Positions 1-8,722 of a DNA stretch of 64,000 nucleotides are shown here, piece after piece. The stretch is from contig CAVPUY010000014.1 in the NCBI GenBank assembly GCA_963709075.1, positions 62,001-126,000 of the forward strand, in the 5' to 3' direction. Made by a program: the position numbers and the translations under genes. Position 1 is the stretch's first letter. Every line of letters begins with the position of its first letter. The notes below the pieces were generated by a model. That model saw only the letters and a list, made by a program, of their open reading frames with translations, was not told the DNA's origin and did not search any database. Source of the DNA: Palsa-506 sp963709075 (GTDB taxonomy: Bacteria; Actinomycetota; Actinomycetes; Streptosporangiales; Streptosporangiaceae).

Positions 1-3000
1 GCCGCGGCTGATCTTGGCGAGGCTCTGGCCCTGTGGCGGGGGCCGCTGCTCGCCGATTTCAGGTCTGAGCCGTTCGCGCAGGCCGAGATCGCCCGGCTGG
101 AGGAACTGCGGGCGGGGGTAGTTGAAGATCGGATCGAGGCGGATCTCGCGCTCGGACGTCACGCTTCTGTCGTCAGCGAGCTGGAGGCGCTCGTTGCCGT
201 GCAGACTCTGCGCGAGCGGCTACACCAGCAGTTGATGATCGCGTTGTACCGCTGCGGGCGGCAGGCAGATGCCCTGGCCGTCTACCAGAAGGCGCGGCGG
301 ATGCTGGTGGCGGATCTCGGGATCGAACCAGGCGAGCCGCTGCGGCGGCTGGAGCGCGCGATCCTGGAGCAGGATCCCTCGCTGGAGCCGCCGCCGAGTC
401 CCAGACCTAGTCAGGCTTCGGGCCTGGTTGACGGGACCAGGCTCAGGCATCCGGCTGGCCCGGCTGGTCAAGCGGTCGACCCGGCAGCGGAGCGAGGCAG
501 TCCTCGGCGGTCGGCCTGGATCGGAGGGAAGCGGCTGCTCGCTGTCGCGTTGGCGTTGGCGGTGACGATTGCGCTGCTCGTGGTCCTGGCTGGCCGCGGG
601 CGGGTCCACCTGGCCGCGGGCCCGAATACCGTCGGCGTGATCGATGGCGGGCAGGCAGGCCTCAGCGCTGTCCTGACCAGAGTCGGGCGGCCGAATGGGA
701 TCGTCGCCGGAGCCGGAGCCGTCTGGATCACCGATAGTGCGGATGACCTCCTGCTCAGGGTCGACTCGGCTCGGCAGGTCATCGACCGGATTCCGGTCGG
801 CCGCGGACCAGCCGGCGTCACGGTCGCTGACGGCGAGGTCTGGGTCGCCAACCAGCTCGACGGCACCCTGTCCGAGGTCAATCCGGGCGCCGGAACGCAA
901 GTCGCGGTGATCACGGTCGGGATCGGCCCGAGCGCGATCGCGTCCGGGTACGGATCTGTCTGGGTCGCCAACGTGACCAGCGATACGCTGTCCCGGGTCG
1001 ACGCAGCCACCGGCGCGGTGGTGTCGACCATTCACCTGGACAGCGCTCCGACCGGCATCGCGGTCGGCGCAGGTGCGGTGTGGGTTACCAGCCAGGAAAC
1101 CGGCGAGCTGCTGCGCGTCGACCCAGGTGACGATCGGCCGTCACAGGCGATAGCGATCGGGCATGGACCGGACGGCCTGGCCGTCGGCGCGGGCAGCATC
1201 TGGGCCGCTGACGCCGGCGGCGCAGTCACGCGCTTCGACCCGCGGACCAATAAGGTGCAGACGATAAGAGTGGGCGGGGCGCCGGCCGGAGTCGCGTACG
1301 CCAACGGCGCGGTCTGGGTCGCGAACAGCACCAGCGGGACCGTGTCCAGGATCGATCCAGCGACTGGCGCGACGCAGCTCGTCCATCTCGGCAACGAGCC
1401 GACCGATCTCGCCGCCGCTGGCAAGCAAGTATGGGCAACGGTGCTTCCGTCGCTCGCGAGTCACCGCCACGGCACGCTCACCGTCATCGCACAGCAGCCA
1501 CCGGATCATCCCTTGCTGCCGACTGATCCCGCGGTCGCGTATTACACCCAGACGTGGCAGATGCTGGGCATCACCAACGACGGGCTCGTCGGGTACCGCC
1601 GGGTCGGCGGCCTAGCCGGCGATGAGCTCGTTCCCGACCTCGCGACCGCGCTGCCCACGCCGACAGACGGCGGCAGGACCTACACGTTCCATCTCCGCGC
1701 CGGCATCAGGTACTCAACCGGGGCACTGGTCAGGCCGCAGGACTTCCGGCAGGCAATCGAGCGTGTCTTCGTGATCGACAAGCGGCAGGATCCCGCTATT
1801 CCGCCCTTCTACGCCGGGATCGCCGGTGCGGCCCAGTGCGAACGTCGGCCAGGCCCGTGCAACCTTGCCCGCGGGATCGTCGCTGACGCAGCCACCAATA
1901 CGGTCACCTTCCACCTCACCGCGCCCGATCCCGAGTTCCTCTACAAGCTGGCGTTCTCATGGGCGTACGCAGTCCCACGGGGCACACCCGACCACATGAT
2001 CAGCGCCGCGCAGCTACCAGCCACCGGTCCGTACATGACAAGGTCGCTAGTACCGGGGCACACCTGGATTCTGGTCAGGAATCCGCGGTTCCGCGAGTGG
2101 TCACAGCAGGCGCAGCCCGACGGCTACCCGGACCGGATCGTCCTCCGGCTTGACGTCGGGGCCGGCCAGGCGGTCGCCGACGCCGAGCACGGCAGGGCCG
2201 ACGTCCTGCTGGCCCCGCCGCGAGACAGCATCGGCCAGCTTGCGACGCATTACACGAGCCAGCTGCACAGCGGCCCGCTCGCAGCAACTATCGGGCTCGT
2301 GCTGAATACCCGCGTTGCGCCGTTCGACAAGCTTGCCGCGCGCAGGGCTGTCAACTATGCGATCGACAGGACCATGATTATCGCGCTCAACGGCGGGCCG
2401 CTGACCGCACAGCCAAGCTGCCAGATCCTGCCGCCGACCATCCCTGGCTACCGCCCGCACTGCCCGTACACGATCCGGCCAGACCCGGGTGGCAGCTGGA
2501 CCGCGCCCAATCTAGCGCGGGCGCAGCGGCTCGTCCGGGCTTCCGGCACGCGGGGCAACCGCGTAACGCTCCTGGATAGCAACCAAGGCACCGGGTTCCC
2601 GTCGCCGGCGACCGGCCGTTACGTCGTATCGGTCCTCAATCAGCTGGGATACCGGGCATCGCTACGTTTGATTAGTCCTGATGCGTACTTCAACGTGCTG
2701 GCCAACTCCCGCGACCGGCCGCAGGTCGGCTTTTTCTCCTGGTATCAGGACTACCCGGCGCCAGCTGACTTCATCGATCCGCTCCTCACCTGCGCTTCGT
2801 TCCTGCCGGGCAATCCGAATAACCTCAACGATGCGGAGTTCTGCGATCCGCGGATCGATGGCCAGGCTCAACGGGCGCTCACGCTCGAGCCAGCCAATCC
2901 GTCGGCGGCCGCAGGCCGCTGGGCTGCTATCGACAGGGAACTCGTCGATCAGGCTCCGTGGGTGCCGCTGTACAACCCGCGCGACCTGACTGTTCTGTCC

Positions 3001-3069
3001 GCACGGGTGGGCAACTACCAATTCAACCCGTACTTTGACCTGCTCGTCGACCAACTCTGGGTCCGTTAG
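1..3069 (+). CDS. BTAD (SARP-type) regulator fused to membrane segment, beta-propeller and family-5 solute-binding domain; 5' end outside window
   Basis: The frame is open from base 1, so the gene starts upstream; an internal GTG at 199 is not the true start. The first ~125 residues (motif VADLGIEPGEPLRRLE near base 310-360) are the C-terminal half of a bacterial transcriptional activator domain as in SARP/AfsR regulators. A Pro-rich linker leads to one hydrophobic segment (about bases 530-595, LLAVALALAVTIALLVVLAG). Next come seven YVTN/Vgb-like blades, each with a VWVAN..GT.SRVD pattern (bases ~620-1440). The last ~510 residues resemble extracellular peptide/nickel-binding proteins (SBP_bac_5; e.g. 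TYTFHLRAGIRYSTG, FFSWYQDYPAPADF). The inferred topology is a cytoplasmic DNA-binding part and an external ligand-binding part, that is a ToxR/CadC-like one-component sensor. The HTH itself is not in view. Domain calls are confident; the signalling role is inference. Confidence 0.88.
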   Translation, partial: AAADLGEALALWRGPLLADFRSEPFAQAEIARLEELRAGVVEDRIEADLALGRHASVVSELEALVAVQTLRERLHQQLMIALYRCGRQADALAVYQKARRMLVADLGIEPGEPLRRLERAILEQDPSLEPPPSPRPSQASGLVDGTRLRHPAGPAGQAVDPAAERGSPRRSAWIGGKRLLAVALALAVTIALLVVLAGRGRVHLAAGPNTVGVIDGGQAGLSAVLTRVGRPNGIVAGAGAVWITDSADDLLLRVDSARQVIDRIPVGRGPAGVTVADGEVWVANQLDGTLSEVNPGAGTQVAVITVGIGPSAIASGYGSVWVANVTSDTLSRVDAATGAVVSTIHLDSAPTGIAVGAGAVWVTSQETGELLRVDPGDDRPSQAIAIGHGPDGLAVGAGSIWAADAGGAVTRFDPRTNKVQTIRVGGAPAGVAYANGAVWVANSTSGTVSRIDPATGATQLVHLGNEPTDLAAAGKQVWATVLPSLASHRHGTLTVIAQQPPDHPLLPTDPAVAYYTQTWQMLGITNDGLVGYRRVGGLAGDELVPDLATALPTPTDGGRTYTFHLRAGIRYSTGALVRPQDFRQAIERVFVIDKRQDPAIPPFYAGIAGAAQCERRPGPCNLARGIVADAATNTVTFHLTAPDPEFLYKLAFSWAYAVPRGTPDHMISAAQLPATGPYMTRSLVPGHTWILVRNPRFREWSQQAQPDGYPDRIVLRLDVGAGQAVADAEHGRADVLLAPPRDSIGQLATHYTSQLHSGPLAATIGLVLNTRVAPFDKLAARRAVNYAIDRTMIIALNGGPLTAQPSCQILPPTIPGYRPHCPYTIRPDPGGSWTAPNLARAQRLVRASGTRGNRVTLLDSNQGTGFPSPATGRYVVSVLNQLGYRASLRLISPDAYFNVLANSRDRPQVGFFSWYQDYPAPADFIDPLLTCASFLPGNPNNLNDAEFCDPRIDGQAQRALTLEPANPSAAAGRWAAIDRELVDQAPWVPLYNPRDLTVLSARVGNYQFNPYFDLLVDQLWVR

Positions 3070-3158
3070 CCGCAGGTAGGGCGAATCGCGATGCCGGCTG
3101 ATCATGGCTCGCGATCTTGAGGCGGCCCAGGACTGCGGCCTGGCGGCGGGCAGCGCCG

Positions 3159-3422
3159 CTAAGCGGACCGGGCGGCCAGCTGTATGTCCTGTCGCTCCGT
3201 CGCTGGCGCGCCGCTCTGACCACTGTCAGCCGGCCTCGCCGAGCGCGCAGTCCAGCGTTCGGTGCATCCCCGAGTGTCCAGGCAATACCAGCGGACGTCG
3301 GCGCAGGCGCTGGTCCCGTCGGCCACCATTTGGCCGGCAGGCAAGCGGATGCCACACATCCAGCAAGACTCGACGGCGGCTGGCCCTGCCAGGGCAAGAG
3401 TCCAACGCTCGTGATCAACCAT
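3159..3422 (-). CDS. Small Cys-rich hypothetical protein
   Basis: An 87-residue protein. I chose the ATG at 3422 over an in-frame upstream ATG at 3485 because a strong ribosome site (GGAGGGG) lies about 8 bases before it. It has two cysteine clusters: CWMCG near residue 20, and C-ADVRWY-C-LDTRG-C-TERW near residues 40-55. The spacing suggests a small metal-binding (zinc ribbon-like) fold. The ending GC-x-ERW recurs in another tiny ORF at 26223-26381. It faces the large sensor gene convergently. No enzymatic function can be assigned; I recognise only the cysteine pattern. Confidence 0.55.
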   Translation of the reverse strand: MVDHERWTLALAGPAAVESCWMCGIRLPAGQMVADGTSACADVRWYCLDTRGCTERWTARSARPADSGQSGAPATERQDIQLAARSA

Positions 3423-4009
3423 GATCAGCTCCCCTCCAGGGCCGACTGGCGCGAACCTGGTTCCCCGGTGCGTGTGCGTCATCATGACGCTTTCCTGCCT
3501 GCAAAGCGCCCAGGCTCACCATCCGAGGCCTCGAATCCCCCACGGTCCTACCGCCGAATCACAGTCCGATAAACAAACGGCAACCGTTCGGCTTATATAT
3601 GAGCCATTTCGGCGTGGCCTGTGGACATTTTCAGTTTCGCTCCATGCGGAGCGGCGCAGGTAGTGTTCTCGCAGGTAACTGCCCTTCCAAAGGCGCAGCC
3701 AGCCGGGAATCCCCACCGTTATCCCCACGTTGCGCACAGATTCACTGCGCCTTTGCACAAGTAATCCACAGGCTTGCGCACAGGCAGGCCCTAGCCTGCC
3801 GAGAGGCTAACCGCGCATCACTGGCGTTGCCCGCCGGGCCGGGCACATGTCATCGAGCGGCCTGCCTGAACAGGGCGTGGGCGCCTAGCCGGGCCCGCCC
3901 GCCAGATCCTGATCCCGGACTGCCGCCTTCACCGGCTCAGCCGTGACCGCGCCGGTGTTCACCGCCACCCTGGTTGCGGGCCGGCCGACAGGCGCAGGCG
4001 CTGCCTTGC
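3423..4009. other. Gene-free stretch with AT-rich segment and DnaA-box-like 9-mers
   Basis: No convincing gene is seen here. Around 3566-3605 the sequence becomes unusually AT-rich for this genome (includes TTATATATGAG), which on the minus strand could supply a -10 region for the Cys-rich gene. Between 3719 and 3782 four same-orientation 9-mers resemble DnaA boxes: TTATCCCCA at 3719, TTGCGCACA at 3730, TAATCCACA at 3762 and TTGCGCACA at 3774. No dnaA, dnaN or rep gene is nearby, so an origin is not claimed. Confidence 0.25.
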
Positions 4010-4705
4010 TTATGTCGTCCGGAAGCTGCCGTCTGCCGGGTCCTGCCCGCCGTCCGCACCGCCGAGCCGGTAATAGATCAGCGTCACCACGAGGGCGAGG
4101 AACGGGGCGATAAGGGTTCCCGACAAGACGGTGCTCAGGCCGGTTCGCCACAGCACCGGCAAAGCCGAGAAGACGAGCCCGAGCAGGATGTCCACGACGA
4201 TCAAGATCAAGAACGCCAGCACCAGCGTGCCGAACACATGCCATCCATGGCCCCGGACAAGCTGATGGCTACGCCCGAACGATGCCAGCGCTCCCGACCG
4301 CTCGATGATGATGACGGGCACGATTACGGCCCAGATGGTGATGAGGAAGAGGCCTGGCACTATGAACAGGATGAGCCCGACCGTGATCGCGATGCCGGCC
4401 AGGATCGACGCTCCGGCGACCGGCCAGAGATAGGGACTGGCCGCGGACACGGTCTCGCCGAAAGACAGGTCCGCGCGGCCGTCCCGCACGTCCTGCACCG
4501 CCTTGACCAGCGCCGCCTGCAGTAGGAACGCCGCGAAGAACTCCACGATGGAGCCAAGCAGCGCCCCGAAGATCCCGGCTAGCGAGAGAAGCCCGGCCAC
4601 GATCGCGGCAACCAGGTAGATCACAAAGGCGATCACGAGAAGATGCGCGGCGTGTGCCTTGTAGAGCTTCCACGCCTCGCCGAGCACACCAGAAAGCGGA
4701 TTCAT
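4010..4705 (-). CDS. Multi-pass membrane protein (YciC/DUF7847-like)
   Basis: A 231-residue protein starting MNPLSGVLGEAWKLYK, the usual opening of YciC/glycerophosphodiesterase-membrane-domain-like proteins. It has about six hydrophobic segments: HLLVIAFVIYLVAAIVAGLL near residue 20, a second near 50, SILAGIAITVGLILFIVPGL near 105-130, the following LITIWAVIVPVIII, TLVLAFLILIVVDILLGLVF near 165, and a last one near 200. The motif FIVPGLFLITIWAVIVPVI is characteristic of this superfamily. It stands alone on the minus strand. The role is unknown; family members are uncharacterised integral membrane proteins. Confidence 0.75.
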   Translation of the reverse strand: MNPLSGVLGEAWKLYKAHAAHLLVIAFVIYLVAAIVAGLLSLAGIFGALLGSIVEFFAAFLLQAALVKAVQDVRDGRADLSFGETVSAASPYLWPVAGASILAGIAITVGLILFIVPGLFLITIWAVIVPVIIIERSGALASFGRSHQLVRGHGWHVFGTLVLAFLILIVVDILLGLVFSALPVLWRTGLSTVLSGTLIAPFLALVVTLIYYRLGGADGGQDPADGSFRTT

Positions 4706-4898
4706 GGCGGTGATCGTACCGGTAACAGAACCCGCAAAACGGTCACGACATGCACTGAGTCCCAGCGCGCCCCGCCAACCCAGCCGCGAGTCTGCGTTCG
4801 CCGCGGGTCCTGCGCCTGCCGGCTACCGCGTCCAGCCTCATCTCTCCCGGGCGTCGGCGGGATTAGTCTGGCCCGCTCCAGTGCGAGCGGAGCAATCC

Positions 4899-5366
4899 TT
4901 AGCTGCCGGGATACCGCGCCTGCAACTTGCGCAGTGTTGCCTCGATACCCGTGGCGTTCCGCTCCGGGTAACCGAGCAGCTCCAGTGCCCTTGCATAGAT
5001 CGGGCTGACCTGGCTGTAGTCGAAGGTCTCCATCACCCGGGTCGAGTCTCCTGACGACGGCGTGAGTTCCCACCGCCAGCGGTGGCCCAGCGGGTGGCGC
5101 CATTCCACGATGTGCCCGTCGGCGAAATCGGTGACCCGGCTGGTGATCCGGTAAGGCACGCCGTACAGCTGCATCTTCACCGAGAACTGTGCGCCTTGCG
5201 TGAGCCGGCACGGTCCGCTGACGGTACCAGTCACCGTGCCGGAGCCATCGAGCTCACCGTGGCGATGCGGGTCTGCCACCAGGTCGAAAAGCTCACCGGC
5301 CGGAGCGTGCACCTCGGCGGCCCGGCTGACCCTACGGTGACCGGTCTCGACAGCAGTGACGGCCAT
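4899..5366 (-). CDS. SRPBCC (START/Bet v1-like) family protein
   Basis: A 155-residue protein with the polyketide cyclase/dehydrase-type SRPBCC layout. An N-terminal strand RRVSRAAEVHAPAGELFDLV leads into DPHRHGELDGSG (the 'D P ..  .. W' loop region), then IVEWRHPLGHRWRWELTP in the middle, and a long C-terminal helix (ARALELLGYPERNATGIEATLRK, given here only as landmarks). This fold forms a hydrophobic pocket, and members bind or transform lipophilic ligands. No partner gene indicates the ligand. The start ATG at 5366 fits the start of the first strand. Confidence 0.75.
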   Translation of the reverse strand: MAVTAVETGHRRVSRAAEVHAPAGELFDLVADPHRHGELDGSGTVTGTVSGPCRLTQGAQFSVKMQLYGVPYRITSRVTDFADGHIVEWRHPLGHRWRWELTPSSGDSTRVMETFDYSQVSPIYARALELLGYPERNATGIEATLRKLQARYPGS

Positions 5367-5454
5367 GATCTGAGGCTACCCAAGGGCGCCTGCCGGAGCG
5401 GCGGCGAGCGGCGTGGCGCCGTCCGCCTTCCGGCAGGCCGCCGAGCTCGACATC

Positions 5455-5587
5455 TCGGGTCTCCGTACTTAACAGGGATGCGGCTGGTGGGTCCCGGCTC
5501 CTGGCATGGCCTGTGCGCGCGGTTGACAGCTACGGGGCACTGGCTACTTCCTGTGACCGCTGCCGTCGGCGGCGCTGCCGGGCTTGG
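5455..5587 (-). mobile_element. Solo right end of an ISL3-type element (IS scar)
   Basis: These 133 bases match, in reverse complement, bases 13198-13330 at the right end of the ISL3 element in this window. There are only about three mismatches and no gaps. The match covers the last ~19 codons plus stop of the transposase and ~75 bases of the terminal non-coding end, and stops abruptly at the sequence TCGGGTC on this strand. No other part of the element is present, so this is a deletion or recombination remnant. It also fixes the outer boundary of the intact copy's right end at about 13330. Confidence 0.8.
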
Positions 5588-5785
5588 TGGGTGCACCCGC
5601 TTGCGGATCGCATCTTCGCGGTCGATGCTGGCGCACCGGTTCTGCTGCTTTCTTCTGCGCGGCTGTTTCTCTGTGACCGTTCCGCATTCTCCGGGGAATT
5701 CCTCCCGTGACGCCGCAGGACACGTGGGGGGCCAGCCGCATATCCACAGATTCGGCTGTAAATTACTTAATCCGCTGGCTTCGGC

Positions 5786-6463
5786 CTACTGGCCCTGGCC
5801 GTCGTTTCTCAGATAGGCCAGGACGGCGAGAACCCGGCGGTTGGTGTCGTCGGTCTGCGGCAGGCGCAGCTTGAACAGGATGTTCCCGACGTGCTTGCCG
5901 ACGGCCGCGTCGGAGACGACGAGCTGCCGGGCGATCGCGGCGTTCGAGTGACCCTCGGCCAAGAGGGCGAGGACCTCGCGTTCGCGTGCGGACAGCGCCG
6001 ACAGCGGGTCACGGCGGCGCCGCACCAGCTGGCTGATGACCTGCGGGTCGACCACGGTCCCGCCGACGGCCACGCGGCGCAGCGCGGCCACGAACTCCTT
6101 GACGTCGGCGACCCGGTCCTTGAGCAGGTAGCCGACGCCCCGGCCGTCGCCGGAGTCGAGCAGGTCGGCGGCGTAGCCGTGCTGGACGTACTGGCTGAGC
6201 ACGACCACCGCGAGCCCGGGGTCGGCGCGGCGCAGTTCGACGGCGGCGCGCAGCCCCTCGTCGGTGAAGGTCGGCGGCATCCGGATGTCGGTGATCACCA
6301 GGTCCGGCGCGTGCTCGGCGACGGCGGCCTTGAGGCCCTCGGCGTCACCGGTTACGGCGGCGATCTGGAAGCCGAATCGTTCGAGCAGGCCGGCGAGCCC
6401 TTCGCGGAGCAGGACCGCGTCCTCGGCCAGGACCACCCGTATTGCGTCCGGCTCTAGCTGCAT
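5786..6463 (-). CDS. NarL/LuxR-family response regulator
   Basis: A 225-residue protein. The receiver domain (residues 8-125) has the acidic pair E14-D15 in VVLAEDAVLLREGL, the phospho-acceptor D59 in LVITDIRMP, and a conserved Lys in YLLKDRVAD. The C-terminal LuxR/GerE helix-turn-helix (about 150-215) carries LSAREREVLALLAEGHSNAAIA. Its ATG lies inside the last codons of the histidine kinase gene (10-base overlap at 6454-6463), so the pair is translationally coupled. The likely targets are the divergent lipoprotein/ABC genes at 7.9-11.7 kb, by position only. Confidence 0.92.
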   Translation of the reverse strand: MQLEPDAIRVVLAEDAVLLREGLAGLLERFGFQIAAVTGDAEGLKAAVAEHAPDLVITDIRMPPTFTDEGLRAAVELRRADPGLAVVVLSQYVQHGYAADLLDSGDGRGVGYLLKDRVADVKEFVAALRRVAVGGTVVDPQVISQLVRRRRDPLSALSAREREVLALLAEGHSNAAIARQLVVSDAAVGKHVGNILFKLRLPQTDDTNRRVLAVLAYLRNDGQGQ

Positions 6464-7773
6464 GGGAGTTCCGCACGCAGCAATGTCGGGCCGCCGGGCG
6501 GGCTGGACAGCAGCATCCGCCCGTCGGCCACGGCGACGCGGTCGGCCAGGCCGGTCAGGCCGGTGCCGCGGGTCGGGTCGGCGCCGCCATGGCCGTTGTC
6601 GCTGATCTCGACCACCAGCAGGTCATCATCCCGGCGGGCGATGATCGTCGCGCTGGTGGCGCCGCTGTGCTTGGCGATGTTGGTGAGCGCCTCGGCCGCG
6701 ATGAAGTAGGCGGTGTTCTCCACACGGCCCGGCAGCCGCCCGGCCAGCGGCGCGTCAGCGGTCACCGGGACCGGGCAGGAGTCGGCCAGCTCGCCGAGGG
6801 CGGCGGGCAGCCCGAGGTCGGTCAGGACCTGCGGCTGGATGCCGTGGATCAGCTCACGCAGCTCGGCCATCAGCTGCTTGGCCTGATCGTGCGCGGCGGC
6901 GACGGCCCCGGCGGCCGGCGAATCGGCGGGCAGGTCGAGCTGGGCCAGGCCGAGCTGCATGGTGAGGCTGACCAGCTTCTGCTGCGCGCCGTCGTGCAGG
7001 TCACGTTCGATCCGGCGGCGCTCGGCCTCGAACGCGTCGGCCAGCCGGGCACGCGAGCGGGTCACCTCGGTCAGCTTGGCGCGCATCTGCTCGTCCGGAC
7101 CGGCCAGCAGCGCGCGCGCCGTGGCCTCGTCCGCGCCCGCGACTAGCGTCACGAGGTAGCCGGACAGCGGTAGCAGCACCAGTCCGGCGATCACATACGG
7201 CAAGGCCTGCGGCACGGTGGCAAAGTGGCCGAACCCCAGCGCCACCGGGGCGCTGCCCGGCTGCTGCGCAAGGACCAGGAACGGGCTGGCGATGAACGCC
7301 ACGGCCATGGGCGCGGCGAGCAGCGCGGCGACCGACAGGACGGGCACGACGGTGGCCAGCAGGCACACGTAGCCGGTCTGCCGCCACGGCTCCGGGTCTG
7401 CGTAGCGGGCCCGCAGCCACGGCACCGCCCCGCCGGGCGCCGTCTTCTGGCAGCCCTCGGAGCCGGGCGGCCGGGTGTCCGCTATGCGCAGCCGTCTGCG
7501 GGCCAGGGACGTCACCGGTACCGCGATCAACGGCCCGGCCGCGGCGATAAGCGCGGCCCCGAGCAAGACCAACAGCACGATCACGCCGACCTGATAGCCG
7601 CCCGCCGTGAGTACCAGCCAGGGCACCACCGGGATCGTCAGCAACGCCGCGGCTATGATCGCCACCGGCAAGGTGGCGAGCAGGTAACTCGCGGACCGCC
7701 ACGGCCAGCTGCTGATCAGCAGCCGCCGCCAGGCAACCGCCTCCAGCGCGGTCTGCGGGGCACTGGTGCGCAT
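6454..7773 (-). CDS. Membrane sensor histidine kinase (HisKA_3 type)
   Basis: About 440 residues. The ATG at 7773 (MRTSAPQTALEAVAWRR) is preferred over a far-upstream GTG because it sits just before the first membrane helix; a GTG at 7782 is an alternative. The N-terminal half has six or so hydrophobic segments in an actinobacterial sensor-kinase layout. The dimerisation/phosphotransfer helix has the HisKA_3 motif ERRRIERDLHDGAQQKLVSL (His in DLHDG), and the C-terminal ATPase domain has DNGHGG and GTGLTGLADRV. It partners with the overlapping NarL regulator. The signal sensed is not evident. Confidence 0.9.
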   Translation of the reverse strand: MRTSAPQTALEAVAWRRLLISSWPWRSASYLLATLPVAIIAAALLTIPVVPWLVLTAGGYQVGVIVLLVLLGAALIAAAGPLIAVPVTSLARRRLRIADTRPPGSEGCQKTAPGGAVPWLRARYADPEPWRQTGYVCLLATVVPVLSVAALLAAPMAVAFIASPFLVLAQQPGSAPVALGFGHFATVPQALPYVIAGLVLLPLSGYLVTLVAGADEATARALLAGPDEQMRAKLTEVTRSRARLADAFEAERRRIERDLHDGAQQKLVSLTMQLGLAQLDLPADSPAAGAVAAAHDQAKQLMAELRELIHGIQPQVLTDLGLPAALGELADSCPVPVTADAPLAGRLPGRVENTAYFIAAEALTNIAKHSGATSATIIARRDDDLLVVEISDNGHGGADPTRGTGLTGLADRVAVADGRMLLSSPPGGPTLLRAELPCS

Positions 7774-7890
7774 GCTTGTCACCGTAGCCGTACCCTGGCG
7801 GAACACGCGGTCACGCTGTGTGTAGTTACCGGGTATGCCTAGCCCTACCCGGATTCCGGCTACTAGGCGTAGTGACGCTCCGCCGGCCTG

Positions 7891-8658
7891 GTGGTTACCT
7901 CGGCGAGCGTGAGACCACACCGGATACCTGCGCTTGTCCTGGCGGCTGCCGCGGCATCACTTGGCCTGGCTGCCTGCGCCAGCTCGGGCAGCACTACTCA
8001 TGGCCAGCGTGCGTTCAGCTTCGGCGGCACCCGCCTGGTGATTGACGACTCCTCGTCCGATCTCCAGGTGGTGCCCGGGAACGGCCCCGGCATCGAGGCG
8101 CAGCGGTGGCTGAGCGGGACGGCAGCCAGGCTGGGCCACTCCTCGTGGACGCTCACCGGTGGCACGCTGCGGCTCAGCATCGACTGTTCCGGGCTGGTGT
8201 TCAGCTGCGGCTCCAGGTTCGAGGTGGCCGTGCCGCCTGGGGTGGCGGTCACCGTTAACTCGGGGTCAGGCACCGATACCGTCTCCGGCCTGTCGGGTCC
8301 GGTCACCGTCAACGGCAACCAGGGTGACGTCCATGTCAGCGGCGTGTCCGGCCCGCTGCGGGTCAGCACCGGCTCGGGCAGCATCACCGCTACGGCGATC
8401 CGATCCTCCGCCGTGCAGATGACGACCGACCAGGGGCGCGCGGACGTCTCTTTCGTGGCTGCGCCGCAGTCGGTCACCATCAGGTGCTCGGTCGGTAACG
8501 CGACGGTCAGGGTGCCGACGGCGGGGCACCGCTACCACGTCCTGGTCAGCAGCGGCACCGGTAACGCCTCTTCGACGGTGCCCGACGACCGGCAAGCCGG
8601 CAGCGTCGTGCGGGTGTCATCCGGCAACGGCGACGCGACAGTGCTTCCCGCCTCATAA
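7891..8658 (+). CDS. Lipoprotein with DUF4097-type beta-repeat domain
   Basis: About 255 residues. The signal sequence PALVLAAAAASLGLAAC ends in a lipobox (LAAC), so the mature protein should be anchored to the outer face of the membrane. The rest is a repetitive right-handed beta structure (GVAVTVNSGSGTDTVSGLSG, VTVNGNQGDVHVSGVSGPL, LRVSTGSGSITATAI), typical of DUF4097/putative adhesin proteins that often accompany two-component systems and ABC exporters. The start may be GTG 7891 or GTG 7909. It is divergent from the histidine kinase and shares a ~117-base promoter region with it. Confidence 0.8.
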   Translation: MVTSASVRPHRIPALVLAAAAASLGLAACASSGSTTHGQRAFSFGGTRLVIDDSSSDLQVVPGNGPGIEAQRWLSGTAARLGHSSWTLTGGTLRLSIDCSGLVFSCGSRFEVAVPPGVAVTVNSGSGTDTVSGLSGPVTVNGNQGDVHVSGVSGPLRVSTGSGSITATAIRSSAVQMTTDQGRADVSFVAAPQSVTIRCSVGNATVRVPTAGHRYHVLVSSGTGNASSTVPDDRQAGSVVRVSSGNGDATVLPAS

Positions 8659-8659
8659 A

Positions 8660-8679
8660 GGCCGCGGATAGGCGCGGCC
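8660..8679 (+). terminator. Possible weak stem-loop after the lipoprotein gene
   Basis: GGCCGCG (8660-8666) and CGCGGCC (8673-8679) form a 7-bp stem with a 6-base loop directly after the stop codon. There is no run of T, so it may only attenuate between the lipoprotein and the next membrane gene. Confidence 0.3.
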
Positions 8680-8722
8680 CAGGAAAACACGCCAGACAAC
8701 CGCAGGGAAGGCCAGCGACACG

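Noticed and set aside
1..3069. Pathway-specific antibiotic cluster activator
   Set aside because: A BTAD domain alone suggests SARPs, but no biosynthetic cluster is adjacent and the extra propeller and binding domains point to a membrane sensor.
3520..3545. tRNA T-arm-like sequence (CTCGAATCCCCCA)
   Set aside because: No matching acceptor stem, anticodon arm or D-arm can be built around it.
3423..4009. Chromosomal origin
   Set aside because: The DnaA-like boxes are imperfect and few, and no dnaA, dnaN, rpmH or rep gene is present; kept only as a low-interest observation.
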